Assembly (NCBI GenBank): GCA_026214975.1
Contig: JAOBSW010000361.1
Coordinates: 62,001 to 126,000 of the forward strand
Direction: 5' to 3'
Length of the DNA stretch: 64,000 nt
From: Gentiana macrophylla
Lineage: Eukaryota; Streptophyta; Magnoliopsida; Gentianales; Gentianaceae
Shown in pieces: positions 11,431-22,590 of this stretch; positions within the stretch are counted from its first letter, which is position 1, and every line of letters starts with the position of its first letter. A program made the translations under genes and the position numbers. A model generated the notes under the pieces. It ran no database searches. It was given only the letters and a program-made list of their open reading frames with translations, and was not told where the DNA came from.

Positions 11431-13340
11431 ATGAAGAAACAATCCATGTTGTGTTTGATGAACCTAAGTTTCTTGGTATGGAAGATAAAGATTGTGAACT
11501 CTTTGAGAATCAACAAATCACCGATCCAGATTGTGTTGAAGTTTTGGAAAGATTCAACGACTGAAAGTTTACGATCGCCCCTCTTTGAACACCCTGCTAA
11601 TAATGTTACTGATGCAACAACTGAAGCAGTTCAAGGATCTGCTGACCCCCCTGTAGAAGAAACTACAGCAGACCCTACTGAAGATGATGTTCCTGAAAAT
11701 CTAAATAACCAAAATCCACAATGGTTAAGGAATCACCCTGCTGAACAAGTTATTGGCAATGTACAACAAGGTGTGAGGACTAGAAGACAACTGGAAGCTA
11801 TGTTTACTTGTTTTCTATCTCAAATGGAACCTAAAGTTGTTGAAGAAGCAATTTCAGATCCAGATTGGATAATTGCCATGCAAGAAGAATTAAATGAATT
11901 TGAAAGAAATCAAGTTTGGACACTAGTTGAAAGACCAAGTTATGCAAATATCATTGGTACTAAGTGGGTGTCTGAGAAATAAACTTGATGAATCAGGTAC
12001 CATTGTGAGAAATAAGGCGGACTAGTTGCAAAGGCTATTCTCAAGCGGAAGGAATAGATTTTGATGAGACCTATGCACCTGTTGCAAGATTGGAAGCTAT
12101 CAGATTATTTTTGGCACATGCTGCATACAAGAACTTCAAAGTATATCAAATGGATGTCAAGAGCGCATTTTTGAATGGTATCCTAGAGGAGGAAGTATAT
12201 GTTCAGCAACCTCCTGGATTTGAAGTTAAAGATCAAGAAGATAAAGTGTATAGACTCAACAAAGCACTTTATGGATTGAAACAAGCACCAAGAGCATGGT
12301 ATGAGACTCTATCTCAATTCTTGGTGGACAATGGTTTTACAAAAGGGACCATTGACAAGACACTTTTCAGAATCAGTGAAGGGACGACACCTCTTGGTAC
12401 AAATTTATGTGGATGACATAATATTTGGCTCACGAGAATGATTTACTTTGTGAAAAGTTTGCAAATCTAATGAAGAGCAAATTCCAAATGAGTATGATGG
12501 GAGAGATGAATTACTTTTTGGGACTGCAAGTCAAACAAATGAAGGATGGAATCTTCATTCATCAAACCAAGTACACCAAGGAGTTGCTGAAGAAATTTGG
12601 CATGGAAAATAGCACTAAGAATTCAACTCCTATGAGTACAAGCATCAGATTGGATGAAGATAAAGAAGGCAAAGATGTTGATCAGACATTGTACTGAAGG
12701 ATGATAGGCAGTCTGCTGTACCTCCTCATGCCAGCCAGACTGATATATCCTTTCTTTGTAGGTGTTAGTGCAAGATTTCAATCCAAACCTAAAGAAAGTC
12801 ACTTAGGTGCAGTTAAGAGAATTCTCAAGTATCTTAAAGAGACTTTAGGAGTAGGGATATGGTATTCCAAGGAAGGAAGCTTCAAGGTAATATCCTACTC
12901 AGATTCGATTATCTTTGGATGCAAGATTGATAGAAAAAGCACCTCGGGAACACAATGGAGTTAATGGGAAATAGAAGTGGTCTCTGGTTTAGCAAGAAGC
13001 AATTCTATTTCAACTTCCCACTTCTTGAAAAGTGAATACATTCTTCTTTGGAAGTTTCTTTGTGCACAAATACTATGGCTAAGACAACAATTAAGGGATT
13101 ATGGAATTGAAGAAAAGGAAATTCCAATTATGTGTGATAACACAAGTGCAATTGCAATCACGAGAAAATCTGTTTTGCACTCAAGAACCAAACACATTGA
13201 TGTGAGGCATCATTTTATAAGAGATCATGTTGAAAAGAAAGATGTGGTGGTTCTATACATTCCTACTTGAAGATCAACTTGCGATATTTTCACTAAGCCA
13301 CTTGATAGTGAAAGATTTGCCAAATTAAAATCGAACTTGG
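11431..13340 (+). pseudogene. S3 pol, C-terminal part: reverse transcriptase and RNase H
   Basis: The linker before RT is open at 11431-11982. RT follows at 12090-12416 with [11 protein letters not shown] and [12 protein letters not shown]. The catalytic YVDD codons are at 12406-12417 but sit in a shifted frame. RT continues at 12425-12697 (MSMMGEMNYFLGLQV). The RNase H connection is at 12701-12964, and RNase H at 12977-13270 with CDNTSAIAITRK, SRTKHIDVRHHFI and, after a further frameshift, IFTKPL at about 13290. Breaks at 11980, 12030, 12417, 12700, 12965, 13020-13070 and 13270 are mostly one or two bases, and several coincide with expected CTG positions. The protein would copy and degrade template RNA. 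It is dead as written, although assembly error could explain part of the damage. Confidence 0.88.
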
Positions 13341-13889
13341 AATATTAAAGATTGGTGATATTCAAACAATGTCTTTGGAATTCACCAAGGGATTAGTCTT
13401 TGCTATGTTGGGTGAGCTCACTTAGCAGATTAGTCATTGGTATCAACAATTCCATGTACTTATGTTTGGACAATTGAGCAAATGAGGTTGCCAAGGGGAT
13501 TGGTCTTTGTCATTTTGGGTGAGCTCGCTTGCGGATCGAGTCATTGGTATTAAACCTCATCTTGTATTATCAATTGAACAAAACAAGAAGAAAACAAGGA
13601 TCGTGAGTACTCTCATCGGCCAGTTCTTTGAAGCCTACTTATCAAAGAGGCTGCGAGAGGCACTCTTTGAGGTTTACCTATTTGGAGGAACTTTACTCGA
13701 TCAAAGTTATTTAAGTCAAAAAGCGATTTGGCGGGATATTTATTCTATCTTTTATTACCATAGTTAAACCATCCAACGGTTACAAGCGTTATGGAGGAGT
13801 AATGGGCCACGTGTCAACACGACATTTAATCAGATTTAATCGTGGTTACCTCAATGTGCGTGCGTTGTGATATCAACTACCCACTTGTC

Positions 13890-13897
13890 TATAAAAT
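13890..13897 (+). promoter_or_regulatory. Possible internal TATA box upstream of the S3 extra ORF
   Basis: The sequence gtctataaaatcgg lies about 118 bases before the candidate start ATG at 14008 (context ttcaatggcgg). Spacing and motif resemble a plant core promoter and could drive a separate mRNA for the downstream ORF. This is inference from motif and position only. Confidence 0.35.
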
Positions 13898-14007
13898 CGG
13901 TATTATCTGCCAGTTTCTCCACTTGCATTTTACGCTTTATCTCGCCAATTCTACATCGTGTGTACACAGATTTGAGAGCAATTCTTCCTCATCTTTTTCT
14001 CATTTCA

Positions 14008-17000
14008 ATGGCGGAAAGAGTTGAAGTTCAAATCGAATCAAGCCAAAGTGTAAGAGGCTATGTTGTTGATGCAAGCAGAACAGGCGGCCATTAATATAGG
14101 TCGAAGAATAAGAAGGTTTGCAGGCCTGGAGAACAAACTCAACATCAGTTAGAAGCGATATCATACACCAATGTTATTGATTTACGGAAGAATATTGTTA
14201 TAGAAGAAGAGGCTGAAGCATTCAAAACCTTTGTAAATGGTGAGGAGCTTGTAATCTCCTCCGTCTCTTTGAGAGAAGTGTTCGGTTTTGAAGAAGTTGT
14301 TGATGGTTCGATCAATCCTGAAGCTATGGGATTGGACAAGATGGCTTTTGTAGATCGAGATCAAAGCGGATGCAACTATCAAATCGGTGCAGGCATCAAG
14401 CGCAAAAACATTGGTAATGAATACAGTCTGCTGAGCAAGCTCATTGCAAAGAACATACTTGGGCTAGTTGGCAGTATGGATACTCTATCAGGACCCAAGA
14501 TAGAGCTGATGATTATCATTTGCAGAAGCATGAAATTTGATTGGGGAGGTTATTTCATTCATTATATGAAGAAAGTAGCCAAGGAGGACAAATTAAAGAA
14601 AAGGAAATCAAAGGCCTTACCCCTAGGTTTGATGGTTCAGACTTTGCTGAATCATCTGGAGGTTCCTGACCTTGAACCAGTTGACATAAATCAGTCCAGA
14701 TACAAGAAGGAGATTGATTATGCGATTCCTGGACTAGATGATGATGAAGAGAGCTCTTTGGAGAGCTCTTTGGTGATAATGATGATGGAGATGATGGTGA
14801 TGCTGGTGGTGAGCAGGTTTAGCAAACTAAGAAGATATCCATCAAACCTGCTGCATCAAAGAAAACTGCTGGAAAGAGAAAGAGTGCTGATGTGGCTCCA
14901 AGAAAAACTGTTGGTGAAGTTCTGACAAAACAACAGAAAGAAGATAGTAGAAAGAGAAAATCTACTGGACATGATGATGAACCCCTATCCAAGAGGATGA
15001 AGGAGGTTGTCAAAAAGAAGAAGTATGGCAAAGGAAAGAAATGAGAATCTTGGAAAAACAAAAAGTCCAAGAAGAGGCGTCAGTAGAAGAAGAAGAGGCT
15101 GTTGAGGTGAGCCCTTAACTATTATTCCACCGGTTGTAATCAGTGATTCCTCACTTTGATGAGGTTATTAAGTCTCTTGGAAGTGAGCAGGTTGTTGTTG
15201 AGCAATCTGTTGAAAAATCACTGTGATCTCTTTGTGCGAGCCTCTTTGTAGAAGATGTTATTGGTGAATCTCTTGAAGGCACGGGTTGTTGATGAGCAAT
15301 CTATTTGAAGAACCACGACAATCTTACGAACTCTTTGTGGTAGTTGAAGAGGTGATTGAAGACTTGGTTGAAGACCCTGCAAGTTTGGCAAGAATTCAGG
15401 GAAAAGCGATCTGCTTTGCTAACCTATTTGATAAGCATGTAAGTCGAGGGGAACCAAGTGTGATCTGAGATGGAAGTAGTAGGTACAAATGTACAATCAC
15501 AGCAACCTGCTGACTTTCAAACATCTGTAGAAGAGACCATGAATCTGCTTGTTGGAACCTTTGGAGGTCAACAAGCCACTGAAGCTGCTCACAGGAGATC
15601 TTTCATGCCCTTTGAAAGGCATGTGAAAGAGAGGAAGAAAACTGAAGAATTTGTGGATCCCAAACTTCAGCAAATTGCTGATTATTTTCAATGGAAGTTT
15701 GGTTTCTACAAGAAACAAAAGCATTTCTTGAACTATGGTGATTTTGAGGAATGGGCTTTTAACAAGTTGGGAGTGGAGAACTTGCTTTGGATCTGGTTGA
15801 TACCTCCTGCTTTGCAATCAGGTGATGGATCTTTTGATGAGCAAATGAAGGAGGAGGGTATTAAGTTCGAGAGATCAAGAGATGGAGATGATGATTCTTC
15901 CTCATCATCGACTCGGAAGGAGATTTCCCCTCCGGACCAGGAGGAAGCAAGTGGAGCTGCATTGATAAATGAACCTCGCACTGTGATCCATCGATATTGG
16001 TAAGTCTGCTGAGGGCGCAGATGGAGAAATGGATGAGGATCTACAGGATCTCACCTTGGATGATCTTGAAGCACTAATCAATGAAGGAATTACTTTGAGT
16101 CTTTGGTAGGCTAGTTGATGAATCTGCTACATTTCATGTTGTAGAGCCTCTTTGGACAACTGAAGGTGAGCAGATCTTGATTTGGATCAAGAAAAGGCCA
16201 GCGACTTTAGTGAACCAAGTGCTAGTTACGAGGAATCCATTGAATATCAAAGTGGATTTGACCTTGAAGGGATTCTCACCAAAACTGCCATAACTCTGAC
16301 CAAGATTGGTCATACTGAAGGTTTCCAAGTGGATAATTCCAATATCTTTAATCCACAGGAAATTGAAGAGGAGAGTGCAGTTCTTTGGAGTACAAGCAAA
16401 GACTGGACAAAGGTTGGAGCAGGAGAGTGCAGTGCTTGAGTCTCAAGCGACACTGGACACGAGGTTGGAATAAACTTTGGGTTTGGAGGAAACCCCTGCT
16501 TTGTTGATGAGGCTGCTTTGTAGTAAAGCCTTCTGGAGCCAAGACCATTGTAGGGGGAAGGATAATCGGCGAATTTCTTTGGTGTTAATCAAGAAAACAT
16601 TTCTTTGGATTATGACTCTGATGATGAAGAATTTCAAATTTTTGAACAAGAAGAAGTTGCTGAGGAACCTGCACAAGATCCAGTCATGGAAGACATTCTT
16701 GGTGCGATGGTTGAGGAAGGACCTCCCCCTGCTGGGAGAGATTTGAGTAAAGCAATGGTCATCGATGAACAACAGGCACAATATAGAGTTGAGGAACTGT
16801 TTGATGAACTCTGAGATAGTAGAATGACTAGTGGAGTGCCAATTGAAGTTGTCAATGAGTTAAGAGCTGTAAGAAATGACATGCTGTGATTAAGAACTCA
16901 ATTGACAGGCAAACAGAGATTTGAAGAAGCGAGTGAAGATGGTAAATGATATGAGACAATCATCGTCTGATTTGCTTCAAATTTTGCATCTACTCAAAAT

Positions 17001-17650
17001 GCTCTGAATGATTTGATACTAGATGTCAAGGGTATCAAAGTTGGAAATAAAGCCAAAGACAAGTCTCTAAAAACCAACTTGTTTTATACATGAGAAACTT
17101 GACAAGCTTGTTGAAGCTCCTAAACTTGCTTGAGCTGCTCTTTCTTTGCACAACAACCTACTATGCGATCCCAAACTTCTTGAAAGGATCAGCGGTGGAG
17201 GACACACCTGCAATCCAGGATTACTTCTCTTGATACTAGAACTGGAACCATGGAAGGTCAAATGCATAGAGTGATAGTGTCACAGGAGGCTATTCATGGT
17301 CTTATATCCCGTTTTGTTGATGATGTCACTAAGGGGGAAGAGGGCCAATCATTTGCGACAAATGAGGCTGCAAGACTCTTTTGCAGAAGAGATGGACAGA
17401 GATGATACAAATGCCTTGAGCAACTTTGCACTGGCGAGTCCAACTCACTTGATGATCTACTTAAACAGCAGTACAAGAAAGAGTATTACAACAGGAGGAG
17501 ACCTTATCATGACATGGGATTTCATGAAGGTCTTAACTCTTTCTTGAGTTTGAAATTTTGGGAAGCAAGAGTCAAAGCTCTGGGCAGGGCAAGCAGCAGT
17601 AGAAGGAGTAGTAGAGGTGATAAGGTGCTACCTATTACAAAGGCAAAGGA
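14008..17650 (+). pseudogene. S3 additional 3-prime ORF (Sirevirus env-like position), disrupted
   Basis: This region between RNase H and the 3-prime LTR once encoded a protein of roughly 1,100-1,200 residues. The first frame runs from 14008 to about 14092. Larger open pieces are 14269-14925 (contains LLSKLIAKNILGLVGSMD and LSGPKIELMIIICRSMKFDW), 15286-15468, 15470-16003, 16182-16439, 16605-16814 and 17296-17547. Composition is acidic and Ser/Glu-rich between 15840 and 16800, with Lys-rich blocks near 14580 and 14940-15060 and a coiled-coil-like stretch near 16850-17100. I see no clear transmembrane segment or signal peptide, so the env-like label rests on position, not on sequence. Frames shift repeatedly at short indels. 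Function is unknown. Confidence 0.65.
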
Positions 17651-18019
17651 CTCCTTTGGATGAATTCAGGAGCTGTATATGAGGTTTGGATTGAGTGAAT
17701 GACATCAATCTTGTCTGCTGAAGCATGGAGTGGTGGAAACAAGTCAATTCTTATATTGATTTTACACTAATTGAGAATGAATGGATGAGTCAAATGATAG
17801 AAGAGATCGAGCCTATCAAGAGCAAGTGAGAAGGCTAGAAGAGAAAGAGAGAAGAGCATGATGAGATCAAGCATATTTACATTATTTTATCTTTCTTTGA
17901 TGCTAGAGGCGTAATATTGTGAACAAATATTTATAATGAGAAATGACTGAATTTGTTTCTGTTTTTGTGTTTTATCTTTTTGCTTTCTTTGATTAGGTGA
18001 GGTAGTGGCATCATCACCA

Positions 18020-18030
18020 AAAAGGGAAAT
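18020..18030 (+). promoter_or_regulatory. S3 polypurine tract
   Basis: The tract aaaaagggaaat directly abuts the 3-prime LTR start at 18031, the expected plus-strand primer position. Confidence 0.8.
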
Positions 18031-19743
18031 TGTTGGACTTATTTCTTAGTTTTGATGATGAGTGCCATACTATTTATTATAGTGCAAAGGCAAAAGATGT
18101 CTAGATAAAATGTATAGGTTTATTAGAGTTTGATTCATAAATAGGTTTGATCAAACAAGCCTTTGTAAAAATTTCTTGATTGATATCGTGATGGTCTAAG
18201 TCGATGGGGTAGATAGGTCGATGGCGATGTGCGGAACCTCTTGAAGGCGAAGGCGAAAGGGTGAGGGTTCAAACTCGGTTAATGAAGGCTAAGGGATCAA
18301 ACTTAGTATTTAAAGTCAAGGATATGGAATCGGAAGTTAGGCAAGTGCGTGATGACCTAAAGCGATTACATATGCCTTTGTGAAGGAATCTAAGTTCCAC
18401 AAGTTGGATGATGTTTGGAACTTGGTTATATTTAAAATGATGTAATCTAACTTCACAAATAAAAGTTAGATAAAAGTTATCATTTGCATTCTATTTCTGA
18501 GACAAAAATAAGATGTTCGTGATGATTGGTATTTACAGCCATGATGATGAACCTTTGATATATACCTCGATTAATTCAAGATTATTTGAAGATTACATGG
18601 ATAAGAACGACCAACTACCTCGACCTATCAAGCTAATCAAAAGTGAGATTAAAAAAACGCGTTAGGATGATCCTTATTTTTATCCATTGGATACAAGTCA
18701 AAGGGTGGGCCATTTGCGCCTTTGTCAAAAAGTAGTCTGGCGAGTGTCGATCCCATGAATAGTGATGAGAATGCGGTGCGAGATGGGACAAATACAAGAG
18801 CAGTCACATTTGAATTTCAAAATCCAAGTCACATGCATTCCTACCTATAAATAGAAGACTTTCAACTCAAGAAAAGATGATGAATTATTTGGATAAACTT
18901 TAAGTGACAATCTTGAAATTGGTGAAAAACACCTACTTTGAAACTCTCGAACTTAAATTGCTTGATCTAGCTATTTTCTTCAAGTGCATTACGTGTTCAA
19001 ATTTGCATCAAGCATACACACTTGAAGGCGCAAGCTGCTGATTATATCATCCTAATCAAGCTGCTTTGCAAGAATGAATCATTTATTTGATTCATTCTTT
19101 ATTTTATAAAGAACCTCTTGAAGACAGTGAAGCATCTGTTGGAGTGTGAAAGGCTGTTGGTTTGTGGTGGAGCCGGTGAAGAGGCAATCCTACCCTTCAA
19201 GGACCAGTGGAAGACTCGGGAGCGAGCAATCCTACTGTTCCCGAGGCCAGTTTGTGAAGCCATAGTCATTGGTGAAGGACAAACAACTTAGGAATCTTTG
19301 TATGCAGCTACATCAAAGATCTCTAGTGAATTTCCTCCAACATCACAGGAGAAGAGTGGGCGTCTGAGGATTACATCACTGGAACCACTATAAAAAACAC
19401 CGCCTACTTATTTTACGCTTTTACTTTACGCACTTGTTTTATTTCACTCATCAACCTCTGAATCTAGCAGCTGAAATCACACACTTGCACTCTTGAGTAT
19501 CTAATACTTAGTATCATATTTGACAACAAGTACTAAGGCTTAATTTTGATTTAATTCCATTTGCACAAATTCGACAAACTTAACTATCATGAACTCACAT
19601 TTATCAAGATCCATCGAAGTCTCGTGAGACTCTGAAGTATCGTGATTAGCTTTGAAGTTGCGTAATTTGTTAACTCCAAAGTTTTAAGTGTTAAGTTTAT
19701 TAACCCCTCTAAACTTAACCAAAGCCTTTTCAAGGGACCAACA
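18031..19743 (+). repeat. S3 3-prime LTR
   Basis: This 1713-bp partner of 6099-7806 has a TATA box at 18846-18853. Compared with the 5-prime copy it often lacks CTG or CAG where that copy has it, and vice versa: gtgcgagatggg against gtgctgagatggg, tttacgcacttg against tttactgcacttg. Confidence 0.93.
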
Positions 19744-19802
19744 ATATGATACACTTGGATTGTGCAATTTAATTAATAATATTACCAAATATTAATATAA
19801 GA

Positions 19803-19807
<5 letters not shown>

Positions 19808-19877
<70 letters not shown>
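19808..19877. repeat. (TA)n microsatellite in the C2 5-prime LTR
   Basis: An uninterrupted run of about 70 bases. The same locus in the 3-prime LTR (27200-27244) is about 45 bases. The Ile-Tyr-rich ORF predicted here is an artefact of the repeat. Confidence 0.97.
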
Positions 19878-19879
<2 letters not shown>

Positions 19880-20206
19880 AATATGTGGCGTTGAAATTTG
19901 TGTGCATGTCACACGTGAATGCCAAGTTGACTTTTGAATATTTTGATATTAATAGATTTATATGTGTTATATATATATGTGATATATACACATGTGTAAA
20001 TTGATTTATGGTAATAAAATAAAGATAGTCAATATTAGATTTTGACAATATCTTGAAAATATTCAATATAAGATATTGACAATATCCTAGATTTATTTAA
20101 TATAAGATATTATAATAAATGAGATAAATCAATCAAATATATTTTCCTTATTTTATTGGAAAAATGTTTTCTTCTCCTCCATTCTTATAGATGGCGCCAC
20201 ACACAC

Positions 20207-20214
20207 TATAAATA
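20207..20214 (+). promoter_or_regulatory. C2 LTR TATA box inside an inverted repeat
   Basis: TATAAATA is framed by cacactata (20202-20210) and tatagtgtg (20213-20221), a 9-bp inverted repeat with two bases between the arms. The second copy is at 27571-27578. Confidence 0.6.
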
Positions 20215-20582
20215 TAGTGTGGGTTTCAAGCTCTTTTGTACATCACAATTGCAAGAGCTCATAGTTCTTGTGTAAAATAGAGAGCATCTTTTAGAGAGTT
20301 GGAGAGAGGGGAAAAATGCCGGTCTAGCAACCGGAGTTTTCCAATTGCAATCCATGATAGGATTCCGGCGGGCTGTTCCTGTGGACTAGCGGTAGAGGCC
20401 GAACACTCGGGCGGCTCTATGCAGAACTACTCTCCTTAGACGGTCAAAGCGTCGATCTTATAGATCAACCAAGGTAACCACCGTCTACTACTTGTTTGTT
20501 TATTGTTTAAACGAAGTCGATCCTGGTTAAAAGGAAATAAATTTTTGAATTCCGCTGCGTTCCCGCGTAGATTTCCTAACAG

Positions 20583-20594
20583 TGGTATCGGAGC
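20583..20594 (+). promoter_or_regulatory. C2 primer binding site
   Basis: TGGTATCGGAGC begins one base after the LTR end at 20581, a tRNA-Met-type site with the same CGG variant as S3. Confidence 0.85.
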
Positions 20595-22590
20595 TAGCTT
20601 CGAGCTTAAGCAATAAGCATGTAATATTGCGTAGTTAATTTTATCGTTTAAATCACGTAATTAAAAGATGAAATATTTTTGATTCGCAAAAGTGATACAT
20701 GAAAAAAAAAAAAAAACGAGATCGGGTGGTGCTCGGCCGACTGGCGGCGGCACCACCACCGGCGGCGGCGGCCGGACGGCGGGCGGCGGCAAAGCAGGCA
20801 ACTCTTTGCCGGCGATCGATTGACCGGTCAATCTTTGGCGGATCTCCAAATTTTTTGTTTTGTGTATTTTGTGATTCAATATGGTTCATAGTTGTGATTT
20901 GTAATTCCTCCTTTGTTTAGTTGTGTTATGTGGCTAACCATGATTCAAATAGTTTGGGCCATTGGGATGCCACATGGCATTAAAATAATAATGGCCTTTC
21001 CAAACTTTTTTTTGGAATAGGCCTAGGCCCTTTCCAAATATTTGATTTGAGAAAAAGCTGCAGGCTGCAGCCACTTCCAAAATTTTGATTTTGGAAAGTG
21101 GTCGGCCTAAACCAAAATTATTTGGCATTTCCAAATATTTGATTTGGAATAGGCTCAAGCTTTTCAAATATTTGATTTGTAAAGGAGCTAGAGCAAGCCA
21201 CTTCCAAAATTTTGATTTTGGAAAGTGGCCAGTGCCTAAGCCAAATTTGGTTTTAGAAACCAAAGCATCCTTTTGATTACGAATCAAAATGAAAGAAACA
21301 AAAGAGAAATAATTTTAATTTTGATTTATTTTGGAATAGTTCTAATTAATTAAAATTAAAATTAAAATCGGTTTAAAATTAATAGTTAATTTTATTTTGA
21401 TTAAATCATTTAATTAATTAAATGTTAATTAGTTAATTGATTGGATAAAATTATTTAATAGATTAAATGTTAATTGATTAATTAAGACGCAAGTAGTTAA
21501 ATTTTAATTTTATCTTTTACATAAGATTTTATTGTATGGATTAGATATAGTAGATATAATATGATTATATGGACCCCGATTGATCATGGACGTACTCGAC
21601 CGATAGGATAGATGTGAATGATTTAATTTTTCTGTTGGTTTAAAAATTGTCCTAGGCCGTTATGAAGAACGTGACATAGTTTATTTTCTGCATTTATCCC
21701 ATTCCCGTTGACTCCCCTCGTGTGCGGCGGGCGTGTTTATTTTATAAGATAGAATTAAATGTAACAAGAATGGAGCAGAAGATGAAGACCAAAGAAAGAC
21801 GAAAATAAAGATCCCATTGGAGAATGGAGCATTAAAGATCCTATTGGCGGTTGCAGCTACCCTTAGATTGTGACCCGCGGTTTCGTCAGTTTGTATTCGA
21901 AACCGCACCTAGGAAAGGTCCATGATCATACCGGTTACTTTACGTATTTATTTATTTTGTGCTTGTATTTATTTTATATGATACGATAGATGCATGACTA
22001 GGCACGATCTAGATAAATGTGTAGGATGTATGTCTATAGAGATAGATATATTTGATGAGACCATGATTAAAATTAATTAAGTGAATTAATTTACATAAAT
22101 ACTTCCACAACAAAGATCAAGTCGAAATATTGTCTCCCAATATTATAACGACGGTGAAGAGCATGTGTTCGGATCAAACTGATCGACCACCGCCGGGAGT
22201 TGACCTACCTCGGGTATATCGTCGTTATTGAGATATGATCGTATGAGATCTCGTGAATATTGGGTTATGACTTGACTAGAGTCTTTCGGTGATTGGCCAC
22301 CGTCAGGGCCGTCTGACTTTAGAGACAAAGGGGTTGACTAACACATAGTGATGTGTATCGCCAAAGAATTGACTAGTCAACCACTGAGAATCACATAGAG
22401 ATGTGAATGGTAAAGAGTTACCTACCTTTCGATCGACCACCGCCGGGAATCAAGGTAACTAGATTGGATCTCAGCCACTAAAGAATTTTGAAAGTCAATT
22501 GGGAGTAGTTGACTAGTGGGAGCAAAATCATAAACCAAAAGACCATTTTTGATTTTGCGTGTATAAACAACAACACTCTTTTATTTTCAT
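20595..22590 (+). other. C2 leader (untranslated region)
   Basis: About 2 kb without coding capacity, homologous in reverse complement to the C1 leader 30250-32160. It has an A-run and a CGG-rich patch at 20700-20800, and two copies (about 21070 and 21197, period about 127) of a unit built from the near-palindromes ccaaaattttgattttgg and ccaaatatttgatttgg. The block 22140-22460 mirrors 30400-30760 of C1. Short predicted ORFs over the CGG patch are not supported as genes. Confidence 0.8.

Larger units (their letters stand above)
6099..19743 (+). mobile_element. S3: Sirevirus-like copia retrotransposon inserted in the C2 LTR
   Basis: This 13.6-kb element begins TGTTGGACTTATTTC and ends GGACCAACA, flanked by ATATG (6094-6098 and 19744-19748). 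Order: 5-prime LTR 6099-7806, primer site, gag, protease, integrase, RT, RNase H, a 4.7-kb region with an additional ORF, polypurine tract, 3-prime LTR 18031-19743. Long LTRs, a 10.2-kb internal region and an extra ORF after RNase H are traits of the Sirevirus (SIRE/Maximus) lineage. It is the youngest member of this nest, yet its frames are broken many times. Many of the breaks lie at CTG or CAG sites (see findings). Confidence 0.9.
19749..20581 (+). repeat. C2 5-prime LTR, part B
   Basis: It continues the LTR interrupted at 6098 and matches the second half of 25937-27945. It contains a (TA)n run, the LTR TATA box and the LTR end ttcctaaca. The two parts total 2040 bp against 2009 bp for the 3-prime LTR, and the longer (TA)n run explains much of that. 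Confidence 0.92.

Noticed and set aside
7911..17650. Recurring ctctttg words through S3, first considered a regulatory repeat
   Set aside because: They sit where coding sequence expects CTG and break frames; better explained as altered CTG sites than as a motif.
14008..17650. Calling the S3 extra ORF a true envelope gene
   Set aside because: Only its position supports that name; no signal peptide, cleavage site or membrane anchor was visible.
19782..20066. Minus-strand ORF with a long Ile-Tyr run (also 27176-27430)
   Set aside because: Direct product of the (TA)n microsatellite in the C2 LTRs.
20653..20920. Overlapping ORFs rich in Pro, Ala and Arg on both strands
   Set aside because: They arise from the CGG-rich patch in the C2 leader; open on both strands because of composition, with no domain.
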